DNA of 64,000 nt from Gaoshiqia hydrogeniformans (GTDB lineage Bacteria; Bacteroidota; Bacteroidia; Bacteroidales; Prolixibacteraceae): contig NZ_CP186334.1 of assembly GCF_049347105.1 (NCBI RefSeq), positions 1,860,001-1,924,000 of the forward strand, in the 5' to 3' direction. The first letter of the stretch is position 1, and every line of letters begins with the position of its first letter. Below are positions 60,102-64,000 of the stretch, piece by piece. The translations under genes were made by a program, and so were the position numbers. The notes beneath the pieces were generated by a model. It was not told the origin of the DNA, did not search any database, and worked only from the letters and a program-made list of their open reading frames with translations.

Positions 60102-61241
60102 ATGAGAACAAAGTTGCTTTTTACAGTTGTTTGGATTGGGCTGGGTATTTTGATACAGTCATGCGGGAAAGACGATGATAACGGTGGTGTTGAAGAAAAG
60201 AAAGAGTATGAACTTCCGGCTCCGGAAGTGGTAATATCTAATCCGGTTCCGTGCCTAAATGAAGAGGTTGAATTTTCGTTTAAAACCGATGAGAAGGTAA
60301 GTCCTGTCTGGAATTTTGGCGATGAAGCTTCATCCGGCGAAAAAACGGTGACCCATCGTTACGCGAAAGAAGGCACTTTCAAGGTTAGTCTTGAACTCTC
60401 GGATGGTCAGGGTGGAACGGTAAAGGTTGATACAACCGTTTCAGTTATGGGCCGACGATTGAACGATGCTCTTGACGATTTGATAAATGATCCCTCGAAG
60501 AAATGGATTTGTGCTCATAGGGCAAATACCTATTATGGGAAAAGGATAGGCAATATTCCCGAAAATTCGGTTGAAGCTGTGCAACGAGCTATAACAGCCG
60601 GGGCAGAGATGGTTGAAGTTGATGTAAAAACCACCTTGGATGGAGTCCCGGTAATTATGCATGATGACGTGATTGATAGAACAACGAATGGGGTAGGAGC
60701 CATAGCCGAAATGACTCTTTCATTTTTAAAACGTTTCAAACTAAAAGCTGAAAATGGAGATTTGACGACGAGTACTGTGCCTACTCTTGAAGAGATACTC
60801 GTAGCAGGAAGAGGTAAGGTTTTTTATGATCTGCATCTGGGTGCTGTTAATGTGGCCGATATTATTAGTATAGTTGAGTCTTTACATATGTTGGACCGGG
60901 TTGCTTTTTACCGAGGCAGTAGTAAAACAAGCGCCAAAGAGATCACAGATATAAATCCGCAATGCATAGTTTTCCCTTATGTTAAAAGTACTTCTGTAAT
61001 TGACTATTGGGCTGAAGATCCCCGGATAAAAATGGTGCAATTGGATTACAACGGGGACATAGCGGGTGATATTGTTGCCGCAGCCAGGGCTAAGGGTATG
61101 GTTTCGTTTGCCAATTACCTGTATGAACCGGGAGAAGCCATTTTAAAGGGCGACCATTCTACCCTTGATGAAATTATTAATCTTCAGGTTCAGATCATCC
61201 AAACAGATTATTCGGAGTATGTAAGACCTTATCTTAAGTAA
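60102..61241 (+). CDS. PKD-GDPD lipoprotein, copy 2
   Basis: A 379-residue tandem paralog of the preceding gene with the same lipobox position (GILIQSC, Cys 21), PKD domain and GDPD domain. The catalytic His139 is kept, but the HRG motif becomes HRAN. The EVDVKTTLDG and IMHDDVIDRTTNG motifs are intact. The PKD section is almost identical at the DNA level to copy 1 while the catalytic part is diverged, suggesting conversion. Its substrate may differ slightly from that of copy 1. Confidence 0.92.
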   Translation: MRTKLLFTVVWIGLGILIQSCGKDDDNGGVEEKKEYELPAPEVVISNPVPCLNEEVEFSFKTDEKVSPVWNFGDEASSGEKTVTHRYAKEGTFKVSLELSDGQGGTVKVDTTVSVMGRRLNDALDDLINDPSKKWICAHRANTYYGKRIGNIPENSVEAVQRAITAGAEMVEVDVKTTLDGVPVIMHDDVIDRTTNGVGAIAEMTLSFLKRFKLKAENGDLTTSTVPTLEEILVAGRGKVFYDLHLGAVNVADIISIVESLHMLDRVAFYRGSSKTSAKEITDINPQCIVFPYVKSTSVIDYWAEDPRIKMVQLDYNGDIAGDIVAAARAKGMVSFANYLYEPGEAILKGDHSTLDEIINLQVQIIQTDYSEYVRPYLK

Positions 61242-61335
61242 AAAACTGTCGAGCGCTATTTCGTTACTGATAGCCGGTTGCTTTGGGGTTTTAGTGAAAG
61301 ATGAAAGAATAGAATCAACAGAAAAGTAAAAACGA

Positions 61336-63843
61336 ATGAAGAAAGTTGTATTGGCGATATTTGGTACATTGATAAATATTTGCGCAGCTTATACGCAATC
61401 ATCAGAAATCAGCTATGGAAACGGCTTGCCGGCAACGGATGCCCTTGGACGAAAACTTTCGTCATTCGAAGACGTGGGAGGGCCCCGTCCAAATAAACAA
61501 GTAGGGTTATTTTACTGGACATGGCATACAGATGACAATGCAACTTTTTCTCCGGTATTAAATATTACCCAGATACTGAAACAATATCCCGAAGCTGTTT
61601 CGGATGCCAACCATCCGGCATGGAGGGGAATTGAAGGTGGTATCTTTTGGTGGGACGAACCTTTGTTTGGGTATTATCGCACAACAGACGACTGGGTCTT
61701 GAGGAAACATGCCGAGATGTTGACTGATGCCGGGGTTGACGTGGTCTTTTTTGATTGTACCAATGGAAGCTATACCTGGAAATCGTCTTATACCAAACTA
61801 CTTCAGGTTTGGACCCAGGCTCGTGCTGATGGTGTTAAAACTCCGCAAATTTCTTTTTTTTTACCCTTTGGGGCTACCAGTGGTGCAATGACCTCGTTGA
61901 TTGAGCTATATAATGAGCTGTATCAACCCGGGTTATACAAAGACCTTTGGTTTCAATGGGGAGGAAAACCCCTGATTCTGGCTTATTCCAGTAGTCTGAA
62001 AGTAAATCGGAATAGTGCCGGATTAAGATTTACGGCAACAGAATCCTTTTACGGGATTAATGCAACTTGTCCAAGCTGGGGCAATAACATCGGAAATCTT
62101 ACTTTCAGGTTATATAAGTGGAAGAATAATTATTCCGAAACAGTTGCTGAAAATCCAATTGCAGAAAAAACATTCGTGAATTTCAAAGACAATGCAAAAC
62201 TTCAGTTATCCTTTGATAAACAAGATGCCGGAACTTATTTGTGGGAACTGTGCGACGGGACAGAATTGGTGGGGGTATGGAAATACAATGAAACCAATGG
62301 AAATAGTGTAAGCTATTTTAACTCGGTTGAGGTAACAGGTAGCTATGAAAGTGAAATAGCCTATTCTCCTGATCTGAATTTTATTCCGTTAACAATCGGT
62401 AACGATAATACTCCGGTCCGGATTCTTCAGTTGACAGATCAGCAAAAAGTGGATGCCATTAAAGCATTTTTCACTTTTCGCCCGGGGCAGGCCGACTATG
62501 TGAAAGGTCCCTCAACAAATAGTCAATGGGGATGGCTGGAAACATATCCGCAGCATGGATACGTTCCGAAAGCAGCAGGAGGCTATGAACAGGTCGCGGT
62601 TGGCGTTGCTCAAAATGCGTCGGATGCCAGCGGAGGACACGCCTGTGCATTTAACTCGGAGCTTACATACGGACGCAGTTTCACCAAAGCAAACGGCCAG
62701 GATTCCCGGGCCGATGCTTATTTGTACGGGCTAAACTTCCAGGAACAATGGACCCGGGCATTTCAACTCGATCCGGATTTTATTTTTGTGACCGGGTGGA
62801 ACGAATGGACTGCCGGACGTTGGTTTGATTGGGATGTTAAACCATTCGCTTTTGTTGATCAATATTCCGCGGAAAAAAGCCGCGACATTGAACCTGTAAA
62901 ATCCTGGGGCAATAAAGCCGATGTGTATTACATGCAGTTGGTTGATAATATCCGGAAATATAAAGGAATGCCCAATGAAACCAAGGCCTCAGCTGCAAAA
63001 ACCATCGATATGAATAATCTGTCTGACTGGGATGAGGTGGAGCCTGAGTTTCTTTCCTATAAAGGAAATACACTCCATCGGAATCATCGCGGTCAGGGAA
63101 CTGAACTCGTTTATACCAACTCTTCAGGGCGAAACGATATTATTAAAAGCAGAGTCGCACGAGATACGGAGTATATTTATTTTTATGTTGAAACTGCCGC
63201 TGCTTTAACCTGGCATTCTGATTCGAAATGGATGCGCTTGTTTATTGACATTGATCGGAATAAGGAGACCGGGTGGGAAGGATATGATTTTCTGATAAAC
63301 CGGAATAGTCCAACTGATCTGGCTGTTATTGAGAGAAGTGAAAAAATATGGGACTGGCGTCCGGTTGGAACTGTTGAATATAAGGTCGATAATAACACGT
63401 TGGTGCTGAAACTTAAACGCTCGTTATTGGGAATTAACAATGATGTAAAGGTTGATTTCGAATTTAAGTGGAGCGACAACATGCAGGAAGATGGGAATCT
63501 TATGGATTTCTATGTGAATGGAGATGTTGCTCCTTCAGGACGCTTCAATTATCACTATCTCGCTGATGTTGTCGATGAAATACCAACCAAAACTGAATCC
63601 GTTTTTCAGATTTATCCAAATCCTGCAGGCAATACACTGAATGTTGTTTTTCCTTCCGGGGTTAACGGTCACTCAACCCTTTCGGTCTATAACTATGCAG
63701 GGCAGCAGTTGTGGGTGAAGAACTTAACAAATGAGACAATATCCGATTGTATTGATCTGCGATTTATCGGGAGTAGGGGCTTATATATTATTGAGTTAAG
63801 GAGCCCGGATAATTGTGTTCGGGAAAAATTTATTGTTCATTGA
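61336..63843 (+). CDS. GH71/GH99-like glycosidase with CBM9-like and T9SS sorting domains
   Basis: An 835-residue exported protein (signal ending INICAAYTQ). The N-terminal barrel has QVGLFYWTWHTDD, DAGVDVVFFDCTNGSYTW, an inserted beta domain of about 100 residues, and the motif FVTGWNEWTAGRWFDW typical of GH71/GH99-like enzymes. Residues of about 550-750 resemble a CBM9-like sugar-binding domain. The last 80 residues (YPNPAGNTLNV, then a C-terminal GLYIIELRS strand and basic end) are a type A T9SS sorting signal, so it is secreted to or anchored on the surface by type IX secretion. GH family assignment is tentative. Confidence 0.78.
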   Translation: MKKVVLAIFGTLINICAAYTQSSEISYGNGLPATDALGRKLSSFEDVGGPRPNKQVGLFYWTWHTDDNATFSPVLNITQILKQYPEAVSDANHPAWRGIEGGIFWWDEPLFGYYRTTDDWVLRKHAEMLTDAGVDVVFFDCTNGSYTWKSSYTKLLQVWTQARADGVKTPQISFFLPFGATSGAMTSLIELYNELYQPGLYKDLWFQWGGKPLILAYSSSLKVNRNSAGLRFTATESFYGINATCPSWGNNIGNLTFRLYKWKNNYSETVAENPIAEKTFVNFKDNAKLQLSFDKQDAGTYLWELCDGTELVGVWKYNETNGNSVSYFNSVEVTGSYESEIAYSPDLNFIPLTIGNDNTPVRILQLTDQQKVDAIKAFFTFRPGQADYVKGPSTNSQWGWLETYPQHGYVPKAAGGYEQVAVGVAQNASDASGGHACAFNSELTYGRSFTKANGQDSRADAYLYGLNFQEQWTRAFQLDPDFIFVTGWNEWTAGRWFDWDVKPFAFVDQYSAEKSRDIEPVKSWGNKADVYYMQLVDNIRKYKGMPNETKASAAKTIDMNNLSDWDEVEPEFLSYKGNTLHRNHRGQGTELVYTNSSGRNDIIKSRVARDTEYIYFYVETAAALTWHSDSKWMRLFIDIDRNKETGWEGYDFLINRNSPTDLAVIERSEKIWDWRPVGTVEYKVDNNTLVLKLKRSLLGINNDVKVDFEFKWSDNMQEDGNLMDFYVNGDVAPSGRFNYHYLADVVDEIPTKTESVFQIYPNPAGNTLNVVFPSGVNGHSTLSVYNYAGQQLWVKNLTNETISDCIDLRFIGSRGLYIIELRSPDNCVREKFIVH

Positions 63844-63886
63844 CCGATGGGGCCCAGGTATAATTTCAACTTAATTGATATCAGCG

Positions 63887-64000
63887 ATGGGGAGCGGTTT
63901 TAACGAGAAAGTGGTTGTTCAAAGCCTAAGAAACGGGGATCCTTTGGCATTTGAAGTGATTTTCTTGCGATATAGTCCGAGATTATACCAGTTTTCTTTT
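63887..64000 (+). CDS. ECF sigma factor N-terminus (cut by window end)
   Basis: 38 codons are visible, starting MGSGFNEKVVVQSLRNGDP and continuing AFEVIFLRYSPRLYQFSF. This is the sigma region 2 entry of Bacteroidota ECF factors. The third such gene in the window suggests that another FecR/SusC-SusD locus begins beyond the edge. Confidence 0.85.
   Translation, partial: MGSGFNEKVVVQSLRNGDPLAFEVIFLRYSPRLYQFSF

Noticed and set aside
61261..61325. Third copy of the leader element before the T9SS glycosidase
   Set aside because: Only a GGGGTTTTAGTGAAAG-like word resembles the conserved part. The hairpin is missing.
1..64000. tRNA, rRNA, phage or insertion-sequence genes
   Set aside because: No cloverleaf, rRNA segment, integrase, transposase or structural phage gene could be identified on either strand.

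Overview
The window is bacterial and reads as Bacteroidota. It has two SusC/SusD pairs whose TonB receptors carry N-terminal STN domains, ECF sigma/FecR switches, many SusD/SusE-type lipoproteins, BACON and DUF4292/DUF1735/DUF4959/DUF4998-type domains, a type IX secretion (T9SS) C-terminal sorting domain, weak Shine-Dalgarno sites and promoters of the TTTG-N19-21-TAnnTTTG type. Gene content fits a free-living polysaccharide degrader, possibly of the Marinilabiliales/Prolixibacteraceae type; that placement is inference.

Region 1 (1-9.7 kb) is housekeeping. It holds the end of a LutB-type iron-sulfur protein with an Rrf2 regulator, hemW, dut, then a TPR lipoprotein, a DUF4292 lipoprotein and an EnvC-like LytM protein in one tight run. 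After these come a Crp/Fnr regulator, an OsmC protein and a membrane-anchored winged-helix regulator divergent from a Tat-exported Gfo/Idh/MocA oxidoreductase. Between 11.28 and 11.43 kb lies a strong candidate small RNA with its own promoter-like sequence, a 13-bp closing stem and a T-tract terminator. A Prc-type S41 protease follows, broken by a homopolymer frameshift and an internal deletion.

Region 2 (13.6-28.4 kb, minus strand) is polysaccharide utilization locus 1. ECF sigma and FecR are followed by an intrinsic terminator, then SusC, SusD, an anion-type MFS transporter, a metallophosphoesterase, a PHP phosphoesterase and an FAD oxidoreductase. A GH106-type rhamnosidase lies upstream under its own promoter.

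Region 3 (28.6-30.8 kb) is a gene-poor scar. It contains a DUF4469-like gene remnant, six 23-bp tandem repeats with paired arms, two copies of a roughly 300-bp interspersed repeat full of hairpins, REP-like palindromes, and an orphan gene fragment whose promoter region is homologous to that of the GH106 gene. DNA to the right of it looks clearly more AT-rich than DNA to the left.

Region 4 (30.8-64 kb, plus strand) is a large glycan-degradation region. A LolA-like/thioredoxin fusion is followed by a six-hairpin glycosidase, a GH32-like enzyme, a sugar-porter MFS and a GH20 hexosaminidase; then remnants of an AraC regulator and an EEP phosphatase; then PUL 2 proper: ECF sigma, FecR, SusC, SusD, two surface-binding lipoproteins, GH110 and GH27 alpha-galactosidases, a DUF1735 lipoprotein, a BACON-EEP phosphatase/nuclease, an SGNH-alpha/beta-hydrolase fusion, two tandem PKD-GDPD lipoproteins and a T9SS-exported GH71/GH99-like protein. 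A third ECF sigma gene begins at the right edge. A hairpin-containing leader element with compensatory changes occurs twice, before the six-hairpin glycosidase and before SusC-2. The recurring theme is removal of alpha-galactose, HexNAc and rhamnose together with phosphodiester or ester cleavage.
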